Part shown: in pieces, positions 10,547-20,075 of the stretch
How positions within the stretch are numbered: the first letter of the stretch is position 1
Layout: each line of letters opens with the position of its first letter
Assembly: GCA_016716365.1 (NCBI GenBank)
Contig: JADJWM010000017.1
Coordinates: 124,001 to 188,000 of the forward strand
From: Chloracidobacterium sp.
Lineage (GTDB): Bacteria; Acidobacteriota; Blastocatellia; Pyrinomonadales; Pyrinomonadaceae
Reading direction: 5' to 3'
DNA: 64,000 nucleotides
Notes under the pieces: generated by a model
The model's input: the letters and a program-made list of their open reading frames with translations, nothing else
Database searches by the model: none
Told to the model about the DNA's origin: nothing
Made by a program: the position numbers and the translations under genes

Positions 10547-11881
10547 ATGAAGATAAACAAACTGATCAAAACTGCCTCGGCCGCCGTCGCGTTCTCGTTC
10601 ACAGTACTTTTGTTAGCCGAGAGCACGGACGCCCAGGGCCGATATGTTGGACAATATTCACGTAACGATGTAGACGGTATTATTCGCCGGCTTGAGGATA
10701 GCGGGGATGAATTCCGCCGTGACTTTATCGAGGCGGTTAACCAAAGTAACCTTAGCGGCAGTCAGAAGTCGCGATATCGTGACCAGGTCAACGATTTCGA
10801 GAACCAGACCGACAGGCTTCGCAGCAATTTCGACCGCAACGATTCGTGGTGGGAAAGCCGTTCGGAGGTCCAGAGAGTTATCGCAAACGCGGCGCCGCTG
10901 AACGTCACAATGAATGCGGTGAACTTTCGCAGAAACCTCGAACGCCAGTGGAACCGGCTTCGGGACGACGTTAATAGGCTTGCGGACACCTACGACCTTC
11001 CGGGTATAGCCGGCGGCGGTTGGACCGGGGGTGGTAATTGGCCCGGCGGCGGGGGCGGAGCGGGAATCACGGTTTTTGAGGATCGCAATTTTCGCGGAGA
11101 TACCGCGACTTATCAGAATAGTATCTCGAACCTGCCTTCAAGGTTCAACAACAGAATATCGAGCCTTCGCGTAAGCCCCGGCGAGCAATGGCAGATCTGC
11201 GATCAATCTAACTATCGTGGCCAATGTGTAAACGTTTCGGGCGAAGAAAGTGATTTGCGCCGAAATGATTGGGACAACCGCATTTCGTCGATGCGTCGCG
11301 TGAGCGGCGGCGGTTACCCTGGCGGCGGCTGGGGCGGCCCGGCGATCAATCCGCCAAATTGGGCTGTCGGAAGGTTTTACGGAACGGCACCGAACGGTAT
11401 GCAGGTGACACTGACGATCTCCGGGAACGGGAGCGTCACGGCGATCGTTAACGGCCAAATGTCATACGGCACGTTCACCCGCGGAAATAACCTGTATATC
11501 AATGGTGCGACATCGCGGGTCACCCGACAGGGCAACGGCATTCGTACGGTACGCAATGACAATCGCGAGCGAATCGATTATGCCAGGATCGGCGAAGGCG
11601 GTGCAGGCGGCGGCTGGAATCCCGGTAATCAGGTTGCGCCTCCTAGTTGGGCACGCGGCACCTTCTTCGGCATTGCGCCAAACGGAGCTCGGATCACCCT
11701 GACGATAGCTGCGACCGGTGCGGTTACCGCTAATATTAACGGACAGTATAATTACGGTTCGTTTACGGCGGGGAATATGCTTTATATGGGTGGAGCGTAC
11801 GCTCGGGTAACTTCGATATCCAGAGGCATCCGGACGGTCAGGACCGATAACGGCGAGACGATCAATTATCGTCGTCAATGA
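10547..11881 (+). CDS. Secreted beta/gamma-crystallin-domain protein with two C-terminal repeats
   Basis: A 444-residue exported protein. A strong ribosome site (AAGGAGGAG, 10536-10544) fixes the ATG at 10547. Residues 1-30 are a signal peptide. Residues about 40-150 are a charged helical region. After a Gly/Trp-rich linker comes a beta/gamma-crystallin fold (ITVFEDRNFRGDTATY, IRISSL-like turns, QWQICDQSNYRGQCVNV). The C-terminal third holds two roughly 75-residue tandem repeats, each running P-P-x-W-A-x-G, then APNG, LTI, AxxNGQ, YG(T/S)F and IRTVR-DN. Crystallin domains of this kind may bind calcium, but I cannot confirm the ligand residues. A clear terminator follows. Confidence 0.85.
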   Translation: MKINKLIKTASAAVAFSFTVLLLAESTDAQGRYVGQYSRNDVDGIIRRLEDSGDEFRRDFIEAVNQSNLSGSQKSRYRDQVNDFENQTDRLRSNFDRNDSWWESRSEVQRVIANAAPLNVTMNAVNFRRNLERQWNRLRDDVNRLADTYDLPGIAGGGWTGGGNWPGGGGGAGITVFEDRNFRGDTATYQNSISNLPSRFNNRISSLRVSPGEQWQICDQSNYRGQCVNVSGEESDLRRNDWDNRISSMRRVSGGGYPGGGWGGPAINPPNWAVGRFYGTAPNGMQVTLTISGNGSVTAIVNGQMSYGTFTRGNNLYINGATSRVTRQGNGIRTVRNDNRERIDYARIGEGGAGGGWNPGNQVAPPSWARGTFFGIAPNGARITLTIAATGAVTANINGQYNYGSFTAGNMLYMGGAYARVTSISRGIRTVRTDNGETINYRRQ

Positions 11882-11913
11882 ACTGATCTGATCGTAACAG
11901 GCCGATTAAATAG

Positions 11914-11947
11914 AAAAAGCATCCTTTTTGCAAAGGATGCTTTTTTT
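11914..11947 (+). terminator. Rho-independent terminator
   Basis: AAAAAGCATCC pairs with GGATGCTTTTT across a short loop and runs into seven T residues (11941-11947). It stands 33 bases after the stop of the crystallin-domain gene. Confidence 0.9.
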
Positions 11948-12315
11948 GAATTATGAGGCCGGCTATGAACCGGCCCCCGAATTGTGATCATTTATCATAG
12001 CTATCACCTCCAGTAACAAAGAGGTTAGCGGTTCACCCGCTCGAATGTCAACGTACATTTTCGTGCAGGGACATCGAGCGGGACCCCCCCTGATCGTGCC
12101 GCGGCTGATACTCATGCCACCGTCGGCTTCCCCGTCGATGCAAATGAGGCGAACATGTTGAAGTCCATTATGGTCGTTTGTAAACTAATAGATATAGGTA
12201 CTTCGACATCTCCAAGCCTTTGGACATGGGCGAACGCAGAAGGGTGCGGACCATGATCTTTCCGCTGCTTTGAGTGAGGGCGAGGATGTTGGCTGGATAA
12301 GACGGACAGGAGAAA
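11948..12315. other. Non-coding interval upstream of the efflux operon
   Basis: About 370 bases with no convincing gene. A good Shine-Dalgarno (CAGGAGAAA, about 12308-12315) precedes the next GTG start. A promoter for the efflux operon is presumably here, but I see no strong -35/-10 pair. It contains a C-run near 12084-12089 and no clear hairpin. Confidence 0.5.
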
Positions 12316-13833
12316 GTGAGCAACACTGGCAATAGCCTCGAGAAGATAAGCTCAAGGGAAATAGACCCCGCCGGCGGCGTGGACGCGGCGTTGGCCGAAC
12401 GCGAACCCGAGCCGATCATGCTGGCGAGGGCAAACGTACGACGATCCCGGCGTAAATGGCTTGTCGGCCTCTTACTACTTCTGCTTGCCGGCCTTATCGC
12501 CGCGTTCATGCTTTGGTACACACGACGGCCGATCGCGGTTTCCGTGGTGAATCCGCAGTCCGCGGCGATAACTGAAACCATTGCAAGCAGCGGAAGGGTG
12601 GGCGGCGCGACCGAAACCGCGGTCGGGTCTCAGGTCCAGGGCGTGGTCCAGTCGCTGGCCGTTAAAGAAGGCGACCGTGTGACATCGGGACAGAGCCTTG
12701 CCGTTCTGAAAAATGACGTTGCCGAAGCACAAGTGGCGCAGGCTGAACAGGCTGTTCGCACCGCTCGGGCGCAGCTGGACCAGACCTCCCGGGGCCCGCT
12801 CGGTTCTGATGTCGAGGCCGCGCAGGAACAGGTCCGACAGGCCGAAGCACAGGTGGCCCAGCAGCGTGCCGCCGTCACGCAAGCCGAACGGTCCGTGGAT
12901 CAAGCGTGGGCCCAGTTGGCCCAGTTGATCGCCGAGCGTGACCTCGCCGCTTCGGAAGCAAGGCGAAGCGCCGCCCTTGCCAAGGACGGCATTATCCCCA
13001 GAGCCGAAGACGACAAACTGCAGACCGCACTCCGTGTCGCGGAGCAACGAGTTGAGGCTCAGCGCGAATCGATCGAACTTGGCGAGGCGAATGTCCGTCA
13101 GGCCCAGGCGGGGCTAAAGGCCGCGGAAGCCAATGTGCGGTCGCGCAGGGCGAGCCTGGCGACGGTGAAAAGCGGCGCTCGAAGCGAGGATATTCAGGTA
13201 GCCCGCCAGCGTCTAAACGAGTCGGAACGGGCTCTTGAGGTGGCGCGAAGGCAGGCCGGAAACGCGGTGGTGACCGCGCCGTTTGACGGGGTCGTCACGA
13301 AGATCAATGCAGAAGTGGGCCAGACAGTCGGGTCGCAGGGCGTCCTGCAGCTCGTAAGCAGCGACGCCGAGATCAGACTTGACGTCGACGAGAACAATCT
13401 TGCGGAACTTCAGATCGGGCAGACAGCTGTTATTTCGTCGCCAACGTTTGCAGAAAGAAGTTTTGAAGGCACCGTGACCGAACTCGGCGCCGCCGTCGAT
13501 GTATCGCGGGGAACCATCGAGGTCACGGTCGTTCCGCGGGATCCTCCTGACTGGCTCAGGCCGGGCCAGACCGTCAATGTAAATATTGTAACGGCAAAGG
13601 ACGTCCGGCGGCTCCTTATTCCCCAAACCGCGGTGGCGCGGGTGTCCGACCGTACGGTCGTTTACGTGGTCGAGGACGGTGCCGCAAAGGAAAAGGTCGT
13701 CGCCACGAGGCCGCCGACCGCCGACGGCGTGCCGGTACTCGCCGGGCTTGAGGAGAAAGACGCCGTTATCGTGAACGCGGGGGACGTGACGGCGGGTGCA
13801 AGCGTACGTGTGAGGCGAGAAGGGGAGCAGTGA
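12316..13833 (+). CDS. Periplasmic adaptor (HlyD/MacA-like) of an ABC efflux system
   Basis: A 505-residue membrane-fusion protein linking an inner-membrane ABC transporter to an outer-membrane channel. A GTG start follows GGAG at 12309. One membrane segment (about 45-65, WLVGLLLLLLAGLIAAFML) is followed by the biotinyl-lipoyl half (VQGVVQSLAVKEGDRVTSGQSLAVL), a very long coiled-coil hairpin rich in AQVAQ units, the second lipoyl half (VVTAPFDGVVTKINAEVGQTV), and the beta-barrel (DVDENNLAELQIGQTAVI). The permease starts 6 bases after the stop. Substrate unknown; macrolide-type or lipid export are both possible. Confidence 0.9.
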   Translation: MSNTGNSLEKISSREIDPAGGVDAALAEREPEPIMLARANVRRSRRKWLVGLLLLLLAGLIAAFMLWYTRRPIAVSVVNPQSAAITETIASSGRVGGATETAVGSQVQGVVQSLAVKEGDRVTSGQSLAVLKNDVAEAQVAQAEQAVRTARAQLDQTSRGPLGSDVEAAQEQVRQAEAQVAQQRAAVTQAERSVDQAWAQLAQLIAERDLAASEARRSAALAKDGIIPRAEDDKLQTALRVAEQRVEAQRESIELGEANVRQAQAGLKAAEANVRSRRASLATVKSGARSEDIQVARQRLNESERALEVARRQAGNAVVTAPFDGVVTKINAEVGQTVGSQGVLQLVSSDAEIRLDVDENNLAELQIGQTAVISSPTFAERSFEGTVTELGAAVDVSRGTIEVTVVPRDPPDWLRPGQTVNVNIVTAKDVRRLLIPQTAVARVSDRTVVYVVEDGAAKEKVVATRPPTADGVPVLAGLEEKDAVIVNAGDVTAGASVRVRREGEQ

Positions 13834-13839
13834 TACGAA

Positions 13840-15120
13840 ATGGCCGCGATCAGCAATGCGTTCGTGAAATACTTCGTGCCGCGGCATTTTCGCTTTGAGG
13901 CACTGGTGGCGCTTCGGCACCTTTCTACGGGCGGCGGACAAACGATACTCACCGTCAGCGCTGTTGCAACGGGGGTGATCATCGTGGTTTTCATCACCTC
14001 ACTCATCTTCGGGCTTCAGGACATGCTGACCGAAATACTCACGGACGCTATCCCGCATTTAACGATCACCGTTGAAGAGCCCGAGCCCAGAACGCTGCAG
14101 CAGGTTTCGGGCGGCATCGAGGGGCCGGCCTCCAGCCGCATCGAACAGCAGGCGCCAAAGCTCAAGTTTATCGACAATTGGCCGCAGGTTGTCGAGACCG
14201 TCAGGTCCCTGCCGAACGTTCGGGCAGTATCTGCGGCCGTCAGCGGACAGGTGTTTGCCTCAAAGGGAGCGAATACGATAGGCGTTTCCCTGATAGGTGC
14301 TGACCCGGATAAGCAGGATGTGATCTCGCCCGTCACGCCCAACCTTCTCGGCGGAAGATATCTGGGCCTCGCGAGCGACGAGATAGTCATCGACGCGCAA
14401 CTGGCCCAGGACATGAATGTTTCGACCGGTGAACGTGTCCGTATTTCCTCAGGAACGGGCGCGTCCGATTCATTTACGATCGCCGGCATTTACAGCCGGG
14501 GCCAGGGCCCGGGCGGTGCGGCCTACGTGACCCTCAGGACCGGCCAGAGCCTGCTGGGATACGGGACCTCGGTAAATGTTGTCAATGTTAAGCTTATAGA
14601 TATCTACAACGCTGACACCGTTGCGGACTCGATCATGGCGCTTTTACCGTATGAAGCGAAATCATGGACCCGCGAGTTTCCAGAGTTTCTTACGTCACTT
14701 CAGGCCCAGTCCGCATCGGCCTACCTGATCGCAGTTTTCAGTCTCGTGGCTTCCGGTTTCGCGATCGCGGCCGTGCTTATCGTTTCGGTGCTGCAGAAAT
14801 CGAAACAGATCGGGATACTGAAGAGCATGGGTGCGCGGGGCCGTCAGGTGATGATCATCTTTCTACTCGAAGGTTTCGGGGTTGCGATCGTTGGCAGCAC
14901 GCTCGGCGCGATACTCGGCTCGCTGATCGTTTATCTCATAGGCCTCATCGAACGTCCGGCGACCACGGCCGGGCAAGACCCGGAGAGGCTTTTTCCGGTG
15001 AGATTCCTTCCGCTTTACATCGGCTTGTCGATGATGGCCGCGATACTTTCGACCGTCATTGCTTCAGTACTCCCGGCGCGAAGGGCCGCGAACATGAATC
15101 CCGTCGACGTGATGCGCTAA
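13840..15120 (+). CDS. ABC transporter permease (MacB/FtsX family)
   Basis: A 426-residue inner-membrane permease. An N-terminal membrane segment (about 35-55, TVSAVATGVIIVVFITSLIFG) leads to a large periplasmic MacB-type domain (about 60-285), followed by the FtsX domain with three membrane helices (YLIAVFSLVASGFAIAAVLIVSVL, VMIIFLLEGFGVAIVGSTLGAILG, LYIGLSMMAAILSTVIASVLPARRAA). The ending R-A-A-x-x-x-P-V-D-V-(M/L)-R is typical. Unlike E. coli MacB, the ATPase is a separate gene immediately downstream. Confidence 0.92.
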   Translation: MAAISNAFVKYFVPRHFRFEALVALRHLSTGGGQTILTVSAVATGVIIVVFITSLIFGLQDMLTEILTDAIPHLTITVEEPEPRTLQQVSGGIEGPASSRIEQQAPKLKFIDNWPQVVETVRSLPNVRAVSAAVSGQVFASKGANTIGVSLIGADPDKQDVISPVTPNLLGGRYLGLASDEIVIDAQLAQDMNVSTGERVRISSGTGASDSFTIAGIYSRGQGPGGAAYVTLRTGQSLLGYGTSVNVVNVKLIDIYNADTVADSIMALLPYEAKSWTREFPEFLTSLQAQSASAYLIAVFSLVASGFAIAAVLIVSVLQKSKQIGILKSMGARGRQVMIIFLLEGFGVAIVGSTLGAILGSLIVYLIGLIERPATTAGQDPERLFPVRFLPLYIGLSMMAAILSTVIASVLPARRAANMNPVDVMR

Positions 15121-15129
15121 GACGAAACG

Positions 15130-15909
15130 GTGAACATTAAGGACAGATCTATAACGACCTCCAACAATGCCAGGGCCGCGAGACTCCCGCCGGTCGTTGT
15201 CGAAACGCGCGGGTTAAGGAAAACCTATTTCGGGAAGATCGACGTTCCCGTGTTGTTTGGTATCGATCTGCAGATCCGCGCCGAGGAGTTCGTTGCGGTC
15301 GTCGGGCAGTCGGGCAGCGGCAAGTCGACGCTGCTCAACATTCTCGGTGCCCTCGACAGTCCTACGGCAGGGACCGTACTGATCAATGGCGTTGACATTT
15401 CCGAGCTGGACAGCGACGGACTTGCCCGGCTCAGGAGCGCTGAGGTCGGCTTTATCTTTCAGCAGCATTATCTTCTCGACGAATTTACCTGCCTAGAAAA
15501 TGTTTTAATGCCTATCACGATCAGGCACGGAGACGTGACCGACGAGGACCGCAGTCGGATGACTCGCCTGCTTGAGCGGGTTGGCCTTGGCGACCAGATC
15601 AACAAAACGCCCGACGAGATGAGCGGCGGCCAGAACCAACGCTGCGCGGTCGTACGCGCGCTGGCAAACTCGCCCAGGATCATTCTGGCAGATGAACCGA
15701 CGGGCAATCTCGATAGCCGCTCGGGCGAAGAGGTCTTCAATCTAATGCGAGAAATGAACCGCGAGAGCGGGGTCGCTTTTGTGATGATCACCCACGACGA
15801 CCGGCTTGCCCGGGCCGCTGATCGTATCCTTCTTATCGAGGATGGGCTGGTCCATGAGATCAGCCGCGAGGAGCATCGACGAAGGACCGCCGACAGCCTC
15901 CTTACCTGA
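15130..15909 (+). CDS. ABC transporter ATP-binding protein (LolD/MacB type)
   Basis: A 259-residue ATPase energising the preceding permease. It shows Walker A GQSGSGKST (about 59-67), Q-loop FIFQQHYLLDEFTCLENVLMP, signature MSGGQNQR (about 164-171; Asn replaces the more usual Gln/Glu), Walker B RIILADEPTGNLD and H-loop FVMITHDD. A GTG at 15130 is the only start with enough N-terminus; about 20 non-conserved residues precede the domain. It completes an adaptor-permease-ATPase operon. Confidence 0.92.
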   Translation: MNIKDRSITTSNNARAARLPPVVVETRGLRKTYFGKIDVPVLFGIDLQIRAEEFVAVVGQSGSGKSTLLNILGALDSPTAGTVLINGVDISELDSDGLARLRSAEVGFIFQQHYLLDEFTCLENVLMPITIRHGDVTDEDRSRMTRLLERVGLGDQINKTPDEMSGGQNQRCAVVRALANSPRIILADEPTGNLDSRSGEEVFNLMREMNRESGVAFVMITHDDRLARAADRILLIEDGLVHEISREEHRRRTADSLLT

Positions 15910-15935
15910 AATGCCTTAAAGGGAATCGAAACCGA

Positions 15936-16024
15936 TGGTGCCGGAGGTCGGACTCGAACCGACATGGGAAGTGAATCCCGCCAGATTTTGAGTCTGGTGC
16001 GTATACCAATTTCGCCACTCCGGC
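15936..16024 (-). tRNA. tRNA-Leu (anticodon CAA), CCA encoded
   Basis: On the minus strand GCCGGAG (16024-16018) pairs with CTCCGGC (15946-15940) as the acceptor stem, followed by A and the encoded CCA (15938-15936). The anticodon arm is CCAGA-CTCAAAA-TCTGG, giving CAA. A long variable arm (GGCGGGATTCACTTCCCAT region) and the T-loop GGTTCGAGTCC fit a class II leucine tRNA. Confidence 0.96.
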
Positions 16025-16099
16025 GACGAAATTTAGATGGTACGATGCCCGCCTGGTTTGGTCAAGACCTTCCCGCGGTAACGGAACATCGCGACTGCC

Positions 16100-16801
16100 T
16101 CAAACCGGTTTCAGGACGACGATCTCCACACGCCGTTTGGTGTCGTCCAGGTAGGCCTCGATATTTTCGAGCAGCTTTGCCTCGGTCAACTGTCTTCCGA
16201 TCTCGTCGCGTCTTTCATTGAGTGTCGGCATCAACAGGCCCGGGAACCGCCGCCGGAAGTCCGGTACGAACACATTGTTGTAATAACGAACCACCTCTTC
16301 CGGAGTGTTCACGATAAAGGAGCGGAACCTGAAATCGAGGTATTTCTCGATCGCGACCCGCTTTGCGATCAACCGCTCGAAGTTGTCGTCGCGAACCGAT
16401 TCGAAGCCCACCGCTCTCAATCGACGCTCAAATTCGGCAGCCGAAGGGAACTGCGCGAGGATCCGGCTAATCTCGTCGGCGACCTCCTTCTCGCCGGGCG
16501 GATCGCGGGGAATGCGTTCTGCTTCCAACGCGAAGATCCGCTGGTTTATCAACAGGTTAAGCGCGATGTTCAGGTCTTCCGACCTCGGCGGGTTCAGCGG
16601 GATACCCGGCTGCATCGCGAGCTGCCACTTCAGGTCTGAATACGTGATCAATTCGGTCCGGATACCGTCACTTACCGTAGCGACCGTCTTGTCCACAACG
16701 GTCTGTCCCGAAAGGTCCTGAACCAACAAGAACAGTGCAGCAACAGCAAGAAGCGATAGAGCGGCTGGATGCACAGGCTGGAACTTGAGGACTCGTGACA
16801 T
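16100..16801 (-). CDS. SurA N-terminal-like periplasmic chaperone, no PPIase domain
   Basis: A 233-residue exported protein. A signal peptide or anchor (AALSLLAVAALFLLVQ) is followed by VDKTVATVSDGIRTELITYSDLKWQLAMQ, NLLINQRIFALEAERI, and a helical region FERRLRAVGFESVRDDNFERLIAKRVAIEKYLDFRFRSFI, all typical of the SurA N-terminal chaperone domain. The rotamase (parvulin) domain is absent. The ATG at 16801 gives a clean signal peptide; the frame extends upstream to 16876 without support. It is divergent from the histidine kinase gene. A role in outer-membrane protein folding is inferred. Confidence 0.78.
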   Translation of the reverse strand: MSRVLKFQPVHPAALSLLAVAALFLLVQDLSGQTVVDKTVATVSDGIRTELITYSDLKWQLAMQPGIPLNPPRSEDLNIALNLLINQRIFALEAERIPRDPPGEKEVADEISRILAQFPSAAEFERRLRAVGFESVRDDNFERLIAKRVAIEKYLDFRFRSFIVNTPEEVVRYYNNVFVPDFRRRFPGLLMPTLNERRDEIGRQLTEAKLLENIEAYLDDTKRRVEIVVLKPV

Positions 16802-16989
16802 ATTCAGTTCGATTTTGCTTTCCCGGGCCGGACGAGTCAAACACCGCCGCGTGTTAAAACCGTTGACAAAAAACACAAAAAGATTTTTAATTAACGGTAA
16901 GGCGAAATGCCGCCTAAGACCGGCCCCGAGAGAGATAGCTCCCGCTAATTCATTGATCTTAAAGGCCTACCGCTTCTCTCATCACCGCC

Positions 16990-18633
16990 ATGACAGTTCA
17001 TTCGGCTGCGGAAAAAGCACATCGACCGCATTCGCCGCCCAGATCAAAAAGCCTTCAGGCCAAAGAACTGAGATTCATTTCTGAGCTTGGCAGAAGCCTG
17101 CTTTTTACAGTTCACCCCAAAAAGGTGGCTAGCCGGGTTGCGAGCGCTATCCAGCGCTCGGTCGACGCGGACATATGCGCTTTCGTGGCTGAGTTGGAGA
17201 ATATCGGCATTGTAAGCTGTGCTTTCGATCGAAAGGGCGAGATCGATCCGCGTTTATTCCCGAAAACGGCATTCGAACACTGGCTAGCGCTGTTGCCGCC
17301 GCAGATCGGGTACAGCGAAGAGAATCCGGAAGAGTTCCTCCTAACGGGACTCGAGCACGAGATCGAGTATGTGTCGCCGCTGCACATCAACGGCGAGATA
17401 AAAGGTGCGATCGTCGCCGGTTTCGTTTCCGCCGGTGATCTCAACGAGACGAAGGGGCCGTTGATCGACGCCGCGACCCAGATGGCGGCGATGAGCGTAA
17501 ATCTTTCCGCCCATTACGAGGCCGCGATCAACGATTCGATCAATCAGGCGAAGGACGAGAATTGGCGGTTCACCGAGGCGATCCTCGATTCTCTTCCGGT
17601 TTCACTCTATGTGGTGGACCGCGATTTCCGCATCGTTACCTGGAATCGGCATCGTGAGATTGGGGCTCAGGGCATCCCACGCGACGCGGCGATCGGCCGA
17701 AACGTGTTCAGCGTACTGTCCCGTTATCCCGAAGGCCGTGTCCGCGAAGAGTTTGAAAGGGCCTTTGCTACGGGAAAGATCGAGCGGATCGAGCAGCAGA
17801 CCGTTGCCGAGGACGGCAGCACGAAACATTGGCTCGTCAGCAAGGTCCCGATGGTTGACGACGATACGGGAAGCGTGACTCACGTGATCACGGTAGGTGA
17901 AGATGTGACTGCGCGGGTCGAGGCAATGCACGCGGTCGGCCGTGCCGAGAAGCTTGCGGCCGTCGGGCGATTGGCCGCGGGCGTCGTGCACGAGATAAAT
18001 AACCCGCTGGCGACCATCTCTGCCTGTGCCGAAGCACTTGAGGAACGGGTAGCCGACGGCGAATTCTCAGATTCATCCGCGGCCGCCGACCTTGCAGAAT
18101 ACCTGGGTTTGATAAAGAGCGAAGCGTTCCGGTGTAAATCGATCACCACCGGACTCCTGGATTTCAGCCGTTTGCGGACGGGTGACCGTCACCTGATCGA
18201 TGTGACCGAGATCCTGCGTTCATCGGCAAACTTGATCTCGCATCAGAAGCGCGGCGACGGCATCGAGATAAAGATCGAGATAGATCCAGACCTTCCGCTT
18301 GTCAATGCCGACTCCGGACAGCTTCAGCAGGCGATCATTGCCCTTGCGACCAACGCGATCGATGCGATGCCGAAAGGTGGCATCCTGACGTTTCGGGCCC
18401 TGGCCCAAAAGAACCGGATCGCGATCGAGGTCGCAGACACAGGTATCGGGATCCGGCCGGAAGACCTGCCGAAGATCTTCGAACCGTTCTTTACGACCAA
18501 GGAGGTCGGGGACGGCACCGGGCTCGGCCTTGCGGTCTGCTACGGCATCATCACCGACCACGGCGGCCGCGTCAGCGTTCGATCGAACGTGGACCGCGGC
18601 ACAACCTTTACCATCCTTCTCCCGGTCAAATAA
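16990..18633 (+). CDS. Sensor histidine kinase (GAF-like, PAS, HisKA, HATPase)
   Basis: A 547-residue cytoplasmic kinase without membrane segments. Residues about 30-175 look GAF-like; 195-310 are a PAS domain ([42 protein letters not shown]); the H-box is [13 protein letters not shown] with His334; the ATPase carries the N-box [13 protein letters not shown]1 [14 protein letters not shown]-box FEPFFTTK and G2 [18 protein letters not shown]. It is of the NtrB/AtoS kind. The response regulator begins 38 bases downstream, so the two form a two-component pair. Confidence 0.93.
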   Translation: MTVHSAAEKAHRPHSPPRSKSLQAKELRFISELGRSLLFTVHPKKVASRVASAIQRSVDADICAFVAELENIGIVSCAFDRKGEIDPRLFPKTAFEHWLALLPPQIGYSEENPEEFLLTGLEHEIEYVSPLHINGEIKGAIVAGFVSAGDLNETKGPLIDAATQMAAMSVNLSAHYEAAINDSINQAKDENWRFTEAILDSLPVSLYVVDRDFRIVTWNRHREIGAQGIPRDAAIGRNVFSVLSRYPEGRVREEFERAFATGKIERIEQQTVAEDGSTKHWLVSKVPMVDDDTGSVTHVITVGEDVTARVEAMHAVGRAEKLAAVGRLAAGVVHEINNPLATISACAEALEERVADGEFSDSSAAADLAEYLGLIKSEAFRCKSITTGLLDFSRLRTGDRHLIDVTEILRSSANLISHQKRGDGIEIKIEIDPDLPLVNADSGQLQQAIIALATNAIDAMPKGGILTFRALAQKNRIAIEVADTGIGIRPEDLPKIFEPFFTTKEVGDGTGLGLAVCYGIITDHGGRVSVRSNVDRGTTFTILLPVK

Positions 18634-18671
18634 GGACTCACCTCTCCCGCCCGAACGATCCAACCGCGAAT

Positions 18672-20062
18672 ATGGCCAAACTACTTGTAGTCGACGATGA
18701 AAAGAACCTTCGGCTTGTCGTGCAGAAAGAGCTGAGCCGACAAGGGCACGAAGTTGAGACCGCGCCCGACGGCGAGGCGGCCTGGGAGGCGCTTGAGGCA
18801 TCCGATTTCGACGTCCTCCTTTGTGATATAAACATGCCGCGGCTGGACGGGATCGGGCTGCTTCGGCGGGTCCGCGAGAAGTGCCAAACCCCGCCGGAGG
18901 TGATCATGCTGACGGGCCAGGCGACCGTCGAGTCGGCCATCGAAGCGATGAAGCTCGGCGCCTATGACTACCTTACGAAACCCTATCGGCTGAACGAACT
19001 GGCCGCCCTGGTCAATCAGGCCGACGAAAAACAGAAACTGAAGATCGACAACCAGAGGCTTCGTGCCCAGATAGAAAGAACCAGTAAGCACATTCCAGAT
19101 ATCGTCGCCGAATCGCCCCAAATGAAAGAGGTACTAAGGCTGGTCCGACGTGTAGCCCCGTCCGACACGTCCGTGCTGATCACCGGCGAATCCGGAACCG
19201 GGAAAGAGCTTATCGCTCAGGCGATCCACCGGATCAGCCCACGAGCTGAAAAGGCATTCATCGATCTGAACTGTGCCGCGCTCCAGGACAGCCTGCTTGA
19301 ATCGGAATTGTTCGGCCATGAGGCCGGCGCTTTCTCCGGAGCCCGGGCACGGAAGCTGGGGCTTTTTGAACTTGCAGACGGGGGCACGCTTTTCTTGGAC
19401 GAGATCATGGAGATGCCGGCCCAGCTTCAATCAAAGCTGCTCAGGGCCTTGGAGACGCGGACCTTCTTTCGGGTCGGCGGCGTCAAAAAGGTGGAGGTCG
19501 ATGTACGGCTTATCGCTGCCACCAATCGCGACCCCGATCGGGCGGTGGCCGAAGGCCAGTTCAGGTCCGATCTGCTTTATCGCGTTAACAGCTTCGAAAT
19601 AAACATTCCACCACTTCGTGAACGGGCAGAGGATATCGAGCCGCTCGCCCGGCATTTGCTTGAAAAGATCGCAGGGCCCGATGCGGCATCGATCACCGAA
19701 CCGGCCGCCGAGGCCTACGTTCATTTGCCTGGTCAGGCAACGTCCGTCAGCTTCGCAACTGTCTAGAACGTGCGGTGCTGCTTGCCGACGACAAGCGGAT
19801 AACGGTCAAGGAACTGCCGCCCGAGGTCGTTTACAAGCTTGAGAAATCGAACGTCTCAGTAAGCTATTCCGCATCAGGCCAAAACGGTGTAAGCGCCTTC
19901 TCGAACGTTTCGCCGACAAAGCTCCGCGAGTCCGAACGCCAGCAGATCCTGAGTGCCCTTGAGAAGACGGGATGGCATCGTGGGAAGACCGCGGAACTTC
20001 TCGGCATTTCGCCGTCAACACTCTATCGCCGCCTGCGCGATTACAACCTCGAGGTCCGATGA
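18672..20062 (+). pseudogene. NtrC-family sigma54 response regulator, broken by a single-base frameshift
   Basis: The first frame (18672-19766) encodes a receiver (VVDDE, phospho-Asp52, Lys103), AAA+ domain with Walker A GESGTGKE (172-179), the sigma54-contact loop as GAFSGA (219-224, Ser in place of the usual Thr), Walker B GTLFLDEI, and then stops abruptly. The conserved continuation (W-S-G-N-V-R-Q-L-R-N, then a Fis-type HTH ending in STLYRRLRDYNLEVR) lies in the frame that is open to 20062. Restoring one T in CCT-GG at 19730/19731 rejoins them. It is either a genuine inactivating mutation or a base-calling error; the rest is well conserved, so an error or very recent loss is likely. Confidence 0.88.
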
Positions 20063-20075
20063 CCAAGGAGCGTCA

